This document shows positions 13,619 to 13,950 of a DNA stretch of 13,950 nt, piece by piece (the first letter of the stretch is position 1; each line of letters starts with the position of its first letter). The stretch lies in the NCBI GenBank assembly GCA_012512865.1, contig JAAZDH010000022.1:1-13950 (forward strand). Direction: 5' to 3'. The notes beneath the pieces are model-generated. The model searched no databases, was not told the DNA's origin, and was given only the letters and a program-made list of their open reading frames with translations. A program made the translations under genes and the position numbers. Source of the stretch: Clostridiaceae bacterium. GTDB taxonomy: Bacteria; Bacillota; Clostridia; Acetivibrionales; DUMC01.

Positions 13619-13688
13619 GTAGACAGCCCCCTTTTAAAATGTAGTTTAAGTATGGTATTACAAGTTTTATAATGTATTGCTTAATCAT

Positions 13689-13794
13689 GCATATGAATTA
13701 TATCTGCTGAATTATACCTGCACATATAAATTGTATCTTTATATGTGAATTATATCTGTACATATAAATTTTATCTGTACACACAAATTATACT
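13689..13794. repeat. Six-copy degenerate 19-bp repeat upstream of the isomerase
   Basis: Units run head to tail at 13689-13705, 13706-13719, 13720-13738, 13739-13757, 13758-13776 and 13777-13794. Three are exactly 19 bases: GCACATATAAATTGTATCT, TTATATGTGAATTATATCT and GTACATATAAATTTTATCT. The outer ones are shortened or decayed. The array lies 70-176 bases before the isomerase start codon, where its promoter should be. The rest of 13619-13870 is AT-rich with no gene. Confidence 0.75.
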
Positions 13795-13870
13795 ATTTAA
13801 ATGCACACGAGTACAAGCAATAAAATCAATGATGGGTGTATTAAATTAATTTGAAGAAAATTTGGGCAAG

Positions 13871-13926
13871 GACGATTTCCTTAGGCTAATATGGAGGAGG
13901 TGAGACGACTTCCTCGGCTAATATGG
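13871..13926. repeat. Right-edge direct repeat with GGCTAATATGG core
   Basis: A block starting GACGATTTCCTTAGG (13871-13894) recurs as GACGACTTCCTCGG (13904-13926), 33 bases apart, both ending GGCTAATATGG. A partial third copy of the core, CGGCTACGTATTG, follows from 13934. Between the first two lies AGGAGGTGAGACGACTTCCT (13893-13912), which can fold as a 7-bp stem with one G-T pair. It is less AT-rich than its surroundings and is cut by the window edge, so its nature (gene start, RNA or repeat family) is undecided. Confidence 0.5.
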
Positions 13927-13950
13927 TCGCTTCGGCTACGTATTGTAATG

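Noticed and set aside
13689..13794. CRISPR array
   Set aside because: Units run head to tail without spacers and are degenerate; no cas gene is present. The same applies to the other arrays.

Overview
The window looks like a chromosomal segment from a member of the Bacillota, most likely a Clostridia-type anaerobe. The clues are strong AGGAGG-type ribosome binding sites, GTG starts, AT-rich gene spacers, a lipoprotein sugar-binding protein with two LplB/LplC-type permeases and no ATPase gene, and an LmrCD/TM287-288-type heterodimeric ABC exporter. This placement is an inference from gene families and base composition; there is no rRNA or other marker. No tRNA, rRNA, CRISPR array, transposase or phage gene is visible.

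Layout. On the minus strand at 4170-354 lies a carbohydrate importer: inner-membrane permease B, permease C, then the lipoprotein binding protein, closed by two tandem hairpins (346-260). At 5760-4748 (minus) is an extended-SDR NAD-dependent epimerase/reductase whose glycine-rich Rossmann start is in a different frame from the rest; the shift falls in a run of seven A (5692-5698). At 10872-6315 (minus) is a drug-efflux type operon: a MarR-family regulator with a cysteine-rich N-terminus, an ABC half-transporter with a degenerate ATP site, and, overlapping it by 8 bases, a second half-transporter with the catalytic site and an unusual 11-unit Gln-Gly tetrapeptide repeat at its N-terminus. Divergent from marR is a Cu/Zn superoxide dismutase gene (11441-11983, plus) with all metal ligands intact but no export signal. 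Convergent with it is an L-fucose-isomerase-like sugar isomerase (13618-12140, minus).

Function. The importer, the isomerase and perhaps the epimerase fit plant or host polysaccharide and sugar use. MarR and the two ABC subunits fit inducible export of a toxic compound. SodC adds oxidative defence. No pathway can be closed from this window: there is no kinase, aldolase or glycoside hydrolase.

The most unusual signal is outside the genes. Nearly every gene spacer carries a short, degenerate, tandem or phased repeat, each with its own unit: 11 and about 23 bp at the left edge, 15 bp x4 before the importer, 8 bp x about 18 before the epimerase, 18 bp x3 between marR and the ABC genes, a CCATGYTAAYTTG motif at roughly helical spacing before marR, a GTGCAAYARGTT motif with 25-bp steps before sodC, and 19 bp x6 before the isomerase. 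The 12-bp repeat that encodes the ABC N-terminus may be the same process inside a gene. Whether these arise from replication slippage or bind regulators cannot be decided from one sequence.
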